Source: Candidatus Paraluminiphilus aquimaris
Lineage (GTDB): Bacteria; Pseudomonadota; Gammaproteobacteria; Pseudomonadales; Halieaceae
Assembly (NCBI RefSeq): GCF_026230195.1
Contig: NZ_CP036501.1
Span: 496,001-560,000, forward strand
Length of the DNA stretch: 64,000 bases
Direction of reading: 5' to 3'
The position numbers and the translations under genes are program-made. The notes under the pieces are model-generated. The model was not told the DNA's origin. It searched no databases and saw only the letters and a list, made by a program, of their open reading frames with translations. This document shows positions 1 to 8,303 of this stretch, piece by piece (within the stretch, counting starts at the first letter, position 1; every line of letters starts with the position of its first letter).

Positions 1-1
1 G

Positions 2-2083
2 GGTCAACCCGTAATTCGCGGAATGTCCGGAAACCGAGTCAAGGTTTTACAAAATGGCTTAGTGATTCGAGATGTTTCCGGCATCGGGCCTGACCACGCA
101 AACGATCTTGACTTAAATAACGTACAGCAAATTGAAGTGGTGCGCGGCGCATCAGCACTTCTTTATAGCAACGGTGCGAGTGGCGGCATTATTAACGTCG
201 TCGATAACACGATTGCGCGAAGTGATGTCGAGGAGCCAACTGCTTATATCTCGGGTGAGTCGCAATCTGTGAATGATGGACAGGGCTTTAGTGCTGGCGC
301 GCGCGGTAACGTAGCGGGTTTCAACCTAAGCTACGACTACAGCGAGTTCGATGCTGACAGCTATGATGTCCCTCGCGGGGCAATCCTCCATGACGAGGAG
401 CATGAAGACGAGCACGAAGGCGAGCACGAAGGCGAGCACGAAGATCATGATGAAGATATGACCACGCTTGCCAACTCGGACTATGAAACCGAGTCACAAC
501 GCATTGGTATATCGCGAACCGGCGATTGGGGCTACGTTGGTGCCTCCTATCAAGAGCTGAGCTCCACTTATGGGATCCCCTTTCATGGCGAGCACGCTGA
601 ACACGAAGGCGAAGATCATGACGACGATCACGAGGGCGAAGACCACGATGAGGATCACGATGAAGAAGGCCATGGCGATGAGCACGAGGAGCATGGGGAA
701 GAGCGCATTGTCTCTCGCACAGACTCGGAGATTTTATCGCTAGAAGGCCGATTAAACATCAATAGCGACCTGCTAAATAGCGTGCGATTCAGTGTTCGTG
801 ACACCGACTACCTCCTTGCCGAGGCACACGCGGAGGAAGAACATGAGGGCGAAGAGCACGAAGGTGAGGAACATGATGATCATGGGCACTCTGAAGAACC
901 TACTTTTTTCAGTAACGAGTCAACGGAAGTTCAACTCGTTTTTGAGTTAGGGACGGATGAAGCACCCCGTCGGGTCGTCGTCAATCGCGTCTCCGAGAAG
1001 CTCGCCGTAAAAGGTGAAGAAGCCTTCATGGAGCCCGTGAAATCCACCGAAACGACTATCGGCTTCTTTGCTGGCTTAGAGGCAGGTGGCTTTGATATCG
1101 ATATGGGTGTCCGCTGGGACGATATCGAGCGTGAAGGCAAGATTCGTGAAATGCATCACGAGGAAGACCATGACGAGGATCACGACGAGGACCATGACGA
1201 AGACCATGATGGACACGGTGAAGAAGGGTTTGAATTAGAGCCTTTCACCTACCGGGACTCATCCTTCAGCGGTGCACTTTCTCTGAGTCGACCCATTACC
1301 GATTCTCTCGAATTTTCATTCAATCTAGGTCTGGTCAATCGCACACCGTCTGCCATGGAGCTGTTTATGAATGGCGAGCACCTTGCAGTAGCGCGATACG
1401 AAGTGGGTGATGCCAATCTCGACAGAGAGCGTGCGAACAATATAGACATTGGCCTCGTCTATTCTTCAGATGAGTGGTTTGCGAACGCTTCCCTTTATCG
1501 AAACCGTGTAGATAACTATGTTTATCTGCGGGACGAAATGGAAGACGATCACGAGGAAGAACATGAGGAGGAGCATGACGAAGACCACGATTCCGACCAT
1601 GATGAGCATGATCATGAGGGCTTGATGATGTCTTCATATACTCAGCAAGACGCCACCTTCAGCGGCTATGAAATCGAGCTTGGCCGGCGCTTTACCCTCG
1701 CTGGTGGCGACCTCGAAATTCGGTTGCAGCGTGACGCTGTTAACGCCGAATTTGCGCGTGGTGGTGACGTGCCCAGGATCACGCCAGCAAGAAATGTTTT
1801 GGCATTTGATTACACTCGCGGCATGACCACTGCCTTACTGGAAATCCAAGACGTGAATCGTCAAACTGCCATCAGTGACTTCGAAACACCCACGAAGGGG
1901 TTTACCTTGGTTAACGCTCGCTTATCACACAGCGTAGAGCTGGGCGATCGAGCCGTACTCACGATCGGAGCCTACGGTCGAAACCTTACGGATGAAGTCG
2001 CGCGTAACCACACATCGTTCGTAAAAAATGAAGTTCCGCTTGCCGGCAGAAATATCGGTATCAGAGCGAGGTTGTCGTTCTAA
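2..2083 (+). CDS. ZnuD-like TonB-dependent outer-membrane receptor, 5' end outside window
   Basis: The reading frame is open from the first bases and starts inside the plug domain (GQPVIRG, then a segment with VLQNG and a later VRGASALLYS), so the N-terminus and TonB box lie upstream. About 693 residues are visible, ending in a typical barrel C-terminus (GIRARLSF). Five separate His/Asp/Glu-rich tracts interrupt the barrel at nucleotides 389-457, 584-703, 827-898, 1154-1225 and 1541-1618. They consist of repeats such as HEGEHEGEH and DHDEDHDED and probably sit in extracellular loops or the plug. Family knowledge: ZnuD-type receptors import zinc with the TonB system and carry His-rich loops. 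Zinc as the substrate is inferred from these tracts; nickel, cobalt or copper remain possible. No zinc-uptake operator can be judged because the promoter is outside the window. A TonB operon lies about 4 kb downstream. Confidence 0.9.
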   Translation, partial: GQPVIRGMSGNRVKVLQNGLVIRDVSGIGPDHANDLDLNNVQQIEVVRGASALLYSNGASGGIINVVDNTIARSDVEEPTAYISGESQSVNDGQGFSAGARGNVAGFNLSYDYSEFDADSYDVPRGAILHDEEHEDEHEGEHEGEHEDHDEDMTTLANSDYETESQRIGISRTGDWGYVGASYQELSSTYGIPFHGEHAEHEGEDHDDDHEGEDHDEDHDEEGHGDEHEEHGEERIVSRTDSEILSLEGRLNINSDLLNSVRFSVRDTDYLLAEAHAEEEHEGEEHEGEEHDDHGHSEEPTFFSNESTEVQLVFELGTDEAPRRVVVNRVSEKLAVKGEEAFMEPVKSTETTIGFFAGLEAGGFDIDMGVRWDDIEREGKIREMHHEEDHDEDHDEDHDEDHDGHGEEGFELEPFTYRDSSFSGALSLSRPITDSLEFSFNLGLVNRTPSAMELFMNGEHLAVARYEVGDANLDRERANNIDIGLVYSSDEWFANASLYRNRVDNYVYLRDEMEDDHEEEHEEEHDEDHDSDHDEHDHEGLMMSSYTQQDATFSGYEIELGRRFTLAGGDLEIRLQRDAVNAEFARGGDVPRITPARNVLAFDYTRGMTTALLEIQDVNRQTAISDFETPTKGFTLVNARLSHSVELGDRAVLTIGAYGRNLTDEVARNHTSFVKNEVPLAGRNIGIRARLSF

Positions 2084-2108
2084 ATAAGTCCTACAGGGCG
2101 ACCTACAA

Positions 2109-2143
2109 AAAAGGGCTACTGGTTTCAGTAGCCCTTTTTCTTT
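2109..2143. terminator. Bidirectional rho-independent terminator
   Basis: An 11-bp stem (AAGGGCTACTG, 2111-2121, pairing with 2126-2136) with a GTTT loop is followed by a T-rich run on the plus strand and is preceded by an A run that gives a U tract on the minus strand. It lies between the convergent receptor gene and SnoaL-like gene and can end both transcripts. Confidence 0.85.
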
Positions 2144-2168
2144 GCGTCTCATCATTATGAATGGGAAA

Positions 2169-2552
2169 TTATCCGTGCTTTTGACGCTCAAGCATTGCAC
2201 CCATTTGCTTCCAAACCGCGTTCACGGCCTTTAGAGGGCGAACCATAACCTTAAACTCGATAATCTGATCGTTCTCAAACGTAATCATATCGACCCCATT
2301 TACAAATATGCCGTCGACCATGACCGTGAACTCAAGAATCGCATGGTTATCCTGAACAACCTCTCGCACATACTGAAAGTCCTCGGATAAGGCCTTGTTA
2401 GCGGCCCGGAGGTACGCATAGGTAATGTCTCTTCCTTCCTGCGGCGTATGGACGACAGGCGATACAAAAACACAGTCCGGGTGTAAGAGATCAAAGAGCG
2501 CGTCCATATCGCCCTCTTCCATAACATGATGCCAACGTGCCAGCGCTTCCAT
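2169..2552 (-). CDS. SnoaL-like / NTF2-fold protein
   Basis: A 127-residue single-domain protein. The pattern ALARWHHVMEEGDMDALFDLLHPDCVFVSP followed in the middle by EGRDIT and a C-terminal sheet is typical of SnoaL-like NTF2-fold proteins, written here as short pieces: WHHVMEEGDMDAL, LLHPDCVFVSP, VVHTPQEGRD. Members range from polyketide cyclases and ketosteroid isomerases to proteins of unknown role, so no substrate is assigned. A ribosome binding site (AAAAGGGG) precedes the ATG. The gene is monocistronic and convergent with the TonB-dependent receptor, sharing its terminator. There is no signal peptide, so it is probably cytoplasmic. Confidence 0.75.
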   Translation of the reverse strand: MEALARWHHVMEEGDMDALFDLLHPDCVFVSPVVHTPQEGRDITYAYLRAANKALSEDFQYVREVVQDNHAILEFTVMVDGIFVNGVDMITFENDQIIEFKVMVRPLKAVNAVWKQMGAMLERQKHG

Positions 2553-2593
2553 GAACTACCCCTTTTCCCTTATTTTCAATTTAATAGGCCGCC

Positions 2594-2941
2594 CTAGATT
2601 TGAGACTGCGCCGTCTCGAAGTCTCGCTCCGCCGTTTTTCTTGCTTCGTAGGCCGCTTGTCCGCGCAGCCGATTCGACGATTTGACGCGGAGATCTCTGC
2701 GCCGCTTCTGTGCAGCGGCGAGCTGTTCAGAGAAGAAAGCCGGTTGATATTCTCCGGTAAGCAGCGATTCAATCAAAGCAATATCGATACCGAGTCGATA
2801 GGCAATTCGACTGGGCCGTATTCGATTCGCATGAAACTCGGCAACGAGACGAATCTGTTTTGCCTCCGTAAGCCGACACTCGCGGGAATAACCCAGAGGC
2901 GGATTCGGTGCTCGCTTTTGTTGTTCACGTGACATTTCCAC
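2594..2941 (-). CDS. Small protein with a helix-turn-helix-like segment, unknown function
   Basis: I do not recognise the family. The 115-residue product is basic and rich in Arg and Gln. A central segment (RIRPSRIAYRLGIDIALIE) resembles a helix-turn-helix as found in regulators or transposon-type DNA-binding proteins. It is followed by a charged helical region (EQLAAAQKRRRDLRVKS) with several Ala/Arg/Glu-rich turns. The start is GTG at 2941, seven bases after AGGA; an in-frame ATG at 2935 is an alternative. The opposite-strand open frame of similar size has no protein-like composition. The gene sits between the SnoaL-like gene and the divergent glpQ, whose promoter must lie within 2942-3070. 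Confidence 0.5.
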   Translation of the reverse strand: MEMSREQQKRAPNPPLGYSRECRLTEAKQIRLVAEFHANRIRPSRIAYRLGIDIALIESLLTGEYQPAFFSEQLAAAQKRRRDLRVKSSNRLRGQAAYEARKTAERDFETAQSQI

Positions 2942-3070
2942 GGACGCTTCCTGTGATATCGCTTAACCAGTGGGAGTATTGCAGACTGAGCATAATCGCC
3001 GAACAAAATTTAACAAGATTCTGCGACAATTATGGTCTCGCATAATAATTCTAAGCCAGAGGTTACAACA

Positions 3071-4018
3071 ATGTCGCCGTTACAGGCCAAACCAGCCATC
3101 ATTGCTCATCGTGGAGCATGCGGATATTTGCCTGAGCACACCCTTCAGGGAGTTGAACTCGCGCATCAACAAGGCGCGCATTTTATTGAGCAAGATGTGG
3201 TGCTCACTGGTGACGGCATCCCCATCGTGCTCCACGATATAACACTCGAGCTCACCACCAACGTTGCGGTGCTCTTCCCAGAACGTCAGCAGCACGATGG
3301 CAAGTTCTACTGTCATGACTTTACGCTGAAGGAGATCCAGTCAATGACGGCGCATGAGCGGACAGACAGTGAGGGAAGACGTGTTTTCCCGAGTAGGCAT
3401 GCAGGACCTTACGATGGGTTTAAGGTGCCTACGCTGGCAGAGGAGTTAAGCCTAATCGATAGCTTGAATGCCAAAGGTAATCATCAGGCAGGCGTCTACA
3501 TCGAACTAAAGCAACCGGAACATCACGAACGCCTCGGCGCTGATCTTTTTAAGGCTGTTTACGACGTGCTTGAAAGGTTTGATCGACTCAATGACCCACA
3601 GAGCACCGTGATTCAGTGTTTTGACCCAGAAACCCTTAAGCGATTCAAAAGCGACGAGCGATTTTCCAGCACACTCATTCAACTTATTTGCGAAGGAATG
3701 CCCGCTGATTTGCGGGGCGATTTCGATCGTATGCAAACCGCTCAAGGTATTGGCGAGATTCGCCAGTACGCCGACGGAATAGGCCCGCATATTCCTCTGC
3801 TATTTGATAAGAACGGCGGACCGAGCAAAATGGTCACGGCGGCTAAAAACTTAGGTCTTTTTTTGCACCCATTTACACTTCGTGCAGATTCAGCAAGCCT
3901 AGACGGTGTAAACTTCACCGAACTACATAAGAAACTTTTTGTCGACCTACAGGTTGATGGCGCATTCACAGACTTCTCAGATAAAACGCGTGATTTAATA
4001 CGACAGCTGGAGATCTAA
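3071..4018 (+). CDS. glpQ: Glycerophosphodiester phosphodiesterase (GlpQ type, no signal peptide)
   Basis: The enzyme hydrolyses glycerophosphodiesters, products of phospholipid turnover, to glycerol-3-phosphate and an alcohol. The GDPD signature is clear: AHRGACGYLPEHT near the N-terminus, then EQDVVLTGDGIPIVLHD, and an insertion containing ERQQHDGKFYCHDFTLKEI that marks the GlpQ subgroup. The start is ATG at 3071 (MSPLQAKPAIIAHRG) after AGAGG; a longer frame from 3032 adds 13 residues but still no hydrophobic segment. GlpQ homologues are usually periplasmic or lipoproteins, so a leaderless copy is unusual and is probably cytoplasmic. The pyruvate kinase start follows after five bases, which suggests co-transcription. 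Confidence 0.88.
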   Translation: MSPLQAKPAIIAHRGACGYLPEHTLQGVELAHQQGAHFIEQDVVLTGDGIPIVLHDITLELTTNVAVLFPERQQHDGKFYCHDFTLKEIQSMTAHERTDSEGRRVFPSRHAGPYDGFKVPTLAEELSLIDSLNAKGNHQAGVYIELKQPEHHERLGADLFKAVYDVLERFDRLNDPQSTVIQCFDPETLKRFKSDERFSSTLIQLICEGMPADLRGDFDRMQTAQGIGEIRQYADGIGPHIPLLFDKNGGPSKMVTAAKNLGLFLHPFTLRADSASLDGVNFTELHKKLFVDLQVDGAFTDFSDKTRDLIRQLEI

Positions 4019-4023
4019 AAACC

Positions 4024-5481
4024 GTGCCAAAAGACACCACCCGTGTGCATCGCAGAACAAAAATTGTCGCAACTGTCGGTCCAGGCAGTGACAGTGAGGA
4101 CATGATCAGCCGGCTCATCGCCGCCGGTGTGGATGTCTTTCGATTAAACTTTAGCCACGGTCTTGCTGACAACCATCAGCGGGTTGCGAGTCGTATACGT
4201 AAGCAAGCTAGACACCACAACCGATATGTTGGCGTATTAGCGGACCTCCAAGGCCCGAAAATCCGCATTGCCGGGTTCCGTGAGGGCTTTGTTAGGCTCA
4301 CCGCTGGAGATTCTTTCGATCTTTGCCTCGATAGGGGCTCCGACGAAGGCGATAGCTCTTGTGTGGGCATTGAGTATAAGGACCTGCCTAACAGCGTCGA
4401 AGTCGACGACATTCTGCTTTTGGACGATGGGAAGATGCGTCTTCGCGTTGATAGCGTGAGCGCGACAACCATCAGTTGCACGGTGGTCATCGGCGGAAAA
4501 CTTAGTTCACGAAAAGGCGTTAATAAGCTAGGGGGAGGCATTGCCGCCCCTGCACTCACCGAGAAAGACAAGAATGATATCAAGAGCATGGAGAGCATCC
4601 AGCCTGACTTCGTAGCCGTCTCTTTCGTGGCCTCCGTTGGTGACATTGAGGAGGCGAGGAGCCTTCTAAACGAAGTAGGGGTTAACGCCGGTATCATCGC
4701 AAAGATCGAACGCGCAGAGGTGGTTGCGGAAAGCGGCTTACTCGACGACATCATCGACGCCTGCGAGGGTGTAATGGTTGCGCGCGGCGATTTGGGTATT
4801 GAGGTTGGTGATGCGCAGCTAATCGGCATTCAGAAAGACCTCATTTCGCGTACGCGTAAACGAGACCGAATGGTCATCACAGCCACGCAAATGATGGAGT
4901 CGATGATTGAAAATTCGATGCCAACTCGTGCAGAGGTATTCGATGTCGCAAACGCGGTGCTCGACGGGACAGACGCAGTCATGCTTTCCGCAGAGACAGC
5001 CGTGGGGTCGTATCCAGTAGAGGTTGTTCGGTCTATGGCAAGCGCGGCACTGGGTGCCGAGCGCCACCCTGTTGCCCGCACGTCTCGGTACCGCCAGGAT
5101 CGGGAATTTCGTTCGCCGCAAGAGACCATTGCGCTGTCAGCCATGTACGGGGCCAATCACTTCCCCGGTGTCGCGGGCATCGCTTCTCACACAGAAACCG
5201 GTAGCACCGCGATGCTGATGTCACGATTGAGCTCAGGATTACCCATCTTTGCCTTAAGCCGAAATCCGGAAACGCTTCAGCGCCTTGCGCTATGCCGAGG
5301 CGTCATACCGCTTTATTTCGATGTCAGTGCCTTTGACAGCCGAGACGTTGAAGCTCGCACAATGGAATTCCTCAACGATGCGGGATTCATATCAAAGGGC
5401 GATTTTATACTCATGACAAACGGGACGCGTGTTGGGCAAGCCGGCGGAACCGACTCCATTAAGCTCCTTTCTGTTGGCTGA
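4024..5481 (+). CDS. pyk: Pyruvate kinase
   Basis: Converts phosphoenolpyruvate and ADP to pyruvate and ATP, the last step of glycolysis. The 485-residue protein has the N-terminal RRTKIVATVGP and FRLNFSHG motifs (Arg, Asn and Ser of the active site), a B domain, the catalytic lysine in IIAKIERAE, the metal site in VARGDLGIEV, and ATQMMESMI followed by TRAEVFDVANA. The C-terminal domain (NGTRVGQAGGTD near the end) is shorter and more divergent than in E. coli PykF. The start is GTG at 4024, only five bases after the glpQ stop, so the two are probably one transcript. It could be PykA or PykF type; the sequence alone does not settle its allosteric effectors. Confidence 0.95.
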   Translation: MPKDTTRVHRRTKIVATVGPGSDSEDMISRLIAAGVDVFRLNFSHGLADNHQRVASRIRKQARHHNRYVGVLADLQGPKIRIAGFREGFVRLTAGDSFDLCLDRGSDEGDSSCVGIEYKDLPNSVEVDDILLLDDGKMRLRVDSVSATTISCTVVIGGKLSSRKGVNKLGGGIAAPALTEKDKNDIKSMESIQPDFVAVSFVASVGDIEEARSLLNEVGVNAGIIAKIERAEVVAESGLLDDIIDACEGVMVARGDLGIEVGDAQLIGIQKDLISRTRKRDRMVITATQMMESMIENSMPTRAEVFDVANAVLDGTDAVMLSAETAVGSYPVEVVRSMASAALGAERHPVARTSRYRQDREFRSPQETIALSAMYGANHFPGVAGIASHTETGSTAMLMSRLSSGLPIFALSRNPETLQRLALCRGVIPLYFDVSAFDSRDVEARTMEFLNDAGFISKGDFILMTNGTRVGQAGGTDSIKLLSVG

Positions 5482-5636
5482 ATTGTCACCGACATGAAAT
5501 GTTCATTAGACTGTCGCGGGCGATGCGCCTATAGTGGGGCACGTTCGGGTGTGTCGACGTTGCGATAGCGGCTCAATCCACCTCGACGAACAAGCGTATT
5601 TGCGCAAAACATTTTTTAAGTAATAGGTAAAATAGT
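5482..5636 (+). promoter_or_regulatory. Leader region of the cold-shock gene
   Basis: This 155-bp gap between pyk and the cold-shock gene holds a -10-like TATAGT at 5530-5535 without a convincing -35 box. Starting there, the 5' UTR would be about 95 bases, in keeping with the long leaders of cspA-type messages, which control translation at low temperature. The ribosome binding site before the ATG is weak (ATAGG). No cold-box sequence is recognisable by eye. Confidence 0.35.
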
Positions 5637-5843
5637 ATGTCTACAGTTACAGGTACCGTTAAGTGGTTCAATGAAACCAAAGGATTCGGTTTTATTGAGC
5701 AAGAAGGCGGACCCGACGTGTTCGTTCATTTCAGTGCTATTCAAGGTGATGGCTTCAAGACTCTCGCCGATGGCCAGAAAGTTGAGTTCACCGTCACAGC
5801 TGGCCAAAAAGGACCACAAGCTGAGAACGTTGTTCCCGTCTAG
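5637..5843 (+). CDS. Cold-shock protein (CspA family)
   Basis: A 68-residue single-domain OB-fold RNA chaperone. It starts with the standard [15 protein letters not shown] segment containing RNP1 (KGFGFI), followed by RNP2 (VFVHFSAI), and ends in [10 protein letters not shown]. Proteins of this family melt RNA secondary structure and act as antiterminators in the cytoplasm. Many gammaproteobacteria have several paralogues, so no specific letter is assigned. The length is normal. The gene stands alone, with a long leader and its own terminator, as expected for a highly expressed cold-shock gene. Confidence 0.95.
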   Translation: MSTVTGTVKWFNETKGFGFIEQEGGPDVFVHFSAIQGDGFKTLADGQKVEFTVTAGQKGPQAENVVPV

Positions 5844-5859
5844 AATTCTCTTCCCGTAA

Positions 5860-5888
5860 AAAAAAAGCCGCCCAAGGGCGGCTTTTTC
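5860..5888. terminator. Bidirectional rho-independent terminator
   Basis: A GC-rich stem GCCGCCC (5867-5873) pairs with GGGCGGC (5876-5882), flanked by nine A on one side and five T on the other. It can end the cold-shock message on the plus strand and the TonB operon, which finishes at 5907, on the minus strand. Confidence 0.9.
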
Positions 5889-5906
5889 ACATCTACGATA
5901 AAAGGT

Positions 5907-7256
5907 TTAGCCGAGCTCTTTAGCGATCTCGTTGAGGCGCTTTTCCTCGCTGTTAATGTACTTCAGCCACTGCTGCGCGAATGATTTTGCTCGCTTGTCT
6001 TTAGCTGCCTCGCGGAACGCTTTTCGTGCCGCATTAAACTCACCCAGATTAAAATAAGCCATGCCGAGCGCGAGTCGTGCTTGATCTGCACGCTTAACAC
6101 CACCGCGTTTTAGGCCTTTGTTAAGGGCATCAACGGCCGCTTTATTCTTATCCACGTCGAGGTAAACACTGCCAAGACGCGCATACAGCTCGCCTTTTTC
6201 AGATTTTTCGGCAGCAAGCTCGAGCATTGGAAGGCTCTTCGTTACTTCCTGCGCCTGACGCCACGCGACACCGGCGAGCTCGTAATTCTTCGAGTCGTCC
6301 TCGACAATCTCGTCCTTAAAGCCCTTTTCCAGCGTCTTCGCCGCAGGATAAGGTACTTCCGCGTTCAAGTAGAGCTGCGAGAGTAAAACCAAGTCCTGGC
6401 TTTTATCGAGGAGATTCTGCTCATAAGTCGCTTCAAGGATAGCAAGCTGGCGGCCCTCATCTTTTTGCTCACCGTAAAGGTGAGAGGCCTGCACCCAATA
6501 TTGCTTCTTTGGGTAGTACATGATGAGAATTTCTAGGATATCGAGTGCTTCGGCAAAGTTATCGCGATCAAAATGAATAAAACGCGCCAAGTTATACCAC
6601 TGCTCCTTCGGGAGCTTACCGGCAGCCTCTTCACGATCAATAGCAATTTGAATATTCTCTAAGCTCTTGTCGTAATCCTTCAGCTGGAAATAACCATTCG
6701 CTAAGAGTACGTAAGCGTTTGTATTAGGAATCTCTGTAACGGCCATCCACTGATTCAGTGTATCGATACCCTTTTGCCAGTCTTCCTGAAGAAAATAGAG
6801 CTGCGCGATGGTGAAAAGGGTACCCACCTCTAACGCAATCGGAATCTGGGGCCGCTGATCAATGACTTTACGATAATAGTTCAGCGCGCCTTTGTAATCT
6901 TCAACCGCATAACGCAAGAACGCATACGTGTTGTAGACGTTGGCAAGCTCGTAGGCGTTTAGCTTCCGCTTCTTACTGGTCGCATCGAGCATCTCATTAA
7001 GAACCGCCTCTGCTGAAACGTAATCCTTGTTCTCAGCAAACGTCTGAGCTTCTGCGAGCTTCTCGTAAATGTTATTTCTCAGCGCAGGTGTCTTGCGTGT
7101 CTCTTGCTTCTTCTTGCCACTGCTGTCTTGCGCCGCGACGTCTGAAACAGCCGTTATGACGCCCGCGCGATCGAGAACAACCGATGCGCCGAGGACCACT
7201 GTGGCCATACACGTAGCCGAAAGTAGGCGCTTAATACCTGAGGTTACTCCGGTCAT
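5907..7256 (-). CDS. TPR-repeat protein of the TonB2-type operon
   Basis: A 449-residue, last-in-operon protein. An N-terminal hydrophobic segment (LLSATCMATVVLGASVVL) followed by SDVAAQ looks like a signal peptide or anchor, so the protein is probably periplasmic. The rest is a run of TPR-like helical pairs, for example YNTYAFLRYAVEDYKGALNY, ANGYFQLKDYDKSLENI and LGMAYFNLGEFNAARKAF. Its ATG overlaps the tonB stop by one base (TAATG). TPR genes are a regular last member of TonB2/TtpC operons in Vibrio- and Shewanella-like bacteria. Its exact role there is not established; a scaffold for the periplasmic complex is a reasonable inference. Confidence 0.8.
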   Translation of the reverse strand: MTGVTSGIKRLLSATCMATVVLGASVVLDRAGVITAVSDVAAQDSSGKKKQETRKTPALRNNIYEKLAEAQTFAENKDYVSAEAVLNEMLDATSKKRKLNAYELANVYNTYAFLRYAVEDYKGALNYYRKVIDQRPQIPIALEVGTLFTIAQLYFLQEDWQKGIDTLNQWMAVTEIPNTNAYVLLANGYFQLKDYDKSLENIQIAIDREEAAGKLPKEQWYNLARFIHFDRDNFAEALDILEILIMYYPKKQYWVQASHLYGEQKDEGRQLAILEATYEQNLLDKSQDLVLLSQLYLNAEVPYPAAKTLEKGFKDEIVEDDSKNYELAGVAWRQAQEVTKSLPMLELAAEKSEKGELYARLGSVYLDVDKNKAAVDALNKGLKRGGVKRADQARLALGMAYFNLGEFNAARKAFREAAKDKRAKSFAQQWLKYINSEEKRLNEIAKELG

Positions 7257-7876
7257 TATCGACGTCCTCCCTCGAGCTCATAAGTAAATTTGTTCTGCAC
7301 ACCCGCCACTTCAATGGCTTGACCATCAACAACCCGCGGCTTGTACTTAAACTTCATCGCCGCCTTGATGGACGCGCGCTCAAAAATCCCCTTGGGCGAG
7401 CAGTCAGTTTCACTTTCCACATAGGGATCGCGAATAGCACCAGTCGTTGTCACGGTGTAGGTCACAATGCAAAAGCCGGTAATACCTCGCGTCTGTGCTC
7501 GTCGAGGATAGATGGGCGCAACTTTAACGATAGGCAAGTATTCACCGTCGCCGGAAGACAGACCTGATGCATTAATACTCACGTTCATAGCCACAGTAGG
7601 GGCCATGTTGGCGGCGTTCATATCAACGTCCATATCGAAGTCTAGCGGCTCCATATCGGGCGGCGGCTCGTCGGGGTCCTCTACTTTTTCCGGTAAGACC
7701 TCTTTCAAATTAGTCTCGATAACTTTGTCAGGAACCACGATGTCCGCAATTTTTCGAGTCTTGACGTCCTCTTGCTCAAACTGAGTGTCAATGAGGCTCT
7801 GCATTAAATAAAACAGTCCTAAAGCGATGGGGACCGCTGCGACTGCTCCAATAATTGATCGTAATGTCGCTGGCAT
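7256..7876 (-). CDS. tonB: TonB energy transducer
   Basis: A 206-residue protein with one N-terminal membrane helix (IIGAVAAVPIALGLFYLMQSL), a short acidic, proline-containing spacer (EDPDEPPPDMEPLDFDMD) and a C-terminal TonB domain with YPRRAQTRGITGFCIV and KFKYKPRVVDGQ. This domain contacts the TonB box of outer-membrane receptors and transmits the proton-motive force. The spacer is much shorter than in E. coli TonB, as is common for TonB2-type transducers. It lies four bases after exbD and overlaps the TPR gene by one base, so it is translated as part of the operon. Confidence 0.92.
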   Translation of the reverse strand: MPATLRSIIGAVAAVPIALGLFYLMQSLIDTQFEQEDVKTRKIADIVVPDKVIETNLKEVLPEKVEDPDEPPPDMEPLDFDMDVDMNAANMAPTVAMNVSINASGLSSGDGEYLPIVKVAPIYPRRAQTRGITGFCIVTYTVTTTGAIRDPYVESETDCSPKGIFERASIKAAMKFKYKPRVVDGQAIEVAGVQNKFTYELEGGRR

Positions 7877-7880
7877 TTTA

Positions 7881-8300
7881 CTACTCGTCTATCGTAGAAA
7901 GGCATGGAGGAGCGGTGAAGGTTGATCGCAATGAATCAAATAGTTCCTCAACGACATACCCTGGACTGTCGTAGTCGGCCTGAATCACGATATTCGCTCG
8001 GGGCGTCTCATCCTTCGCCGCTTTAGCTAAAAAGCTAGCACGCTCAAGTTTAATTTGGTTTTTGTTGTAGTGGATTTTACCTTGGTCATCCACTGCAAAA
8101 ATAATCGTTCCATTAGGACAGGCCTCAGTTGTCGCCGCCCCTGGCTTATCGATCTCTACACCGGGCTCTTTAACGAACGAAGACGTCACAATGAAGAAGA
8201 TCAGCATGATGAACACAACATCAAGCATCGGTGTTAAATCAATTTGGCTTTCATCCTGCTGTGATGCCGCAGATGCGCCCGCCTGGTCTCGTAAACTCAT
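7881..8300 (-). CDS. exbD: ExbD/TolR biopolymer transport protein, second copy
   Basis: A 139-residue inner-membrane protein with the ExbD signature: IDLTPMLDVVFIMLIFFIVTSSF, in which the Asp of PMLDVVF is the proton-carrying residue of the single membrane helix, then a periplasmic domain. The N-terminal cytoplasmic tail (SLRDQAGASAASQQDESQ) is longer than in the neighbouring copy. Four bases separate its stop from tonB and three bases separate it from the first exbD. Tandem exbD genes with different periplasmic domains suggest a heterodimer or two alternative complexes; the sequence does not decide. Confidence 0.92.
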   Translation of the reverse strand: MSLRDQAGASAASQQDESQIDLTPMLDVVFIMLIFFIVTSSFVKEPGVEIDKPGAATTEACPNGTIIFAVDDQGKIHYNKNQIKLERASFLAKAAKDETPRANIVIQADYDSPGYVVEELFDSLRSTFTAPPCLSTIDE

Positions 8301-8303
8301 AAC

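Noticed and set aside
1365-1637. His-rich minus-strand frame inside the receptor gene
   Set aside because: It arises because the His/Asp/Glu codon repeats read open in the reverse frame; the plus-strand receptor is the real gene.
2600-2932. 110-codon plus-strand frame opposite the small helix-turn-helix-like protein
   Set aside because: Its composition is Arg/Ser/Leu-rich without structure, and it has no site upstream; the minus-strand frame is more protein-like and has AGGA before its start.
4176-4829. 217-codon minus-strand open frame opposite pyk
   Set aside because: It is antisense to a clear pyruvate kinase; its Ser/Met/Pro-rich composition and lack of domains mark it as a shadow frame.
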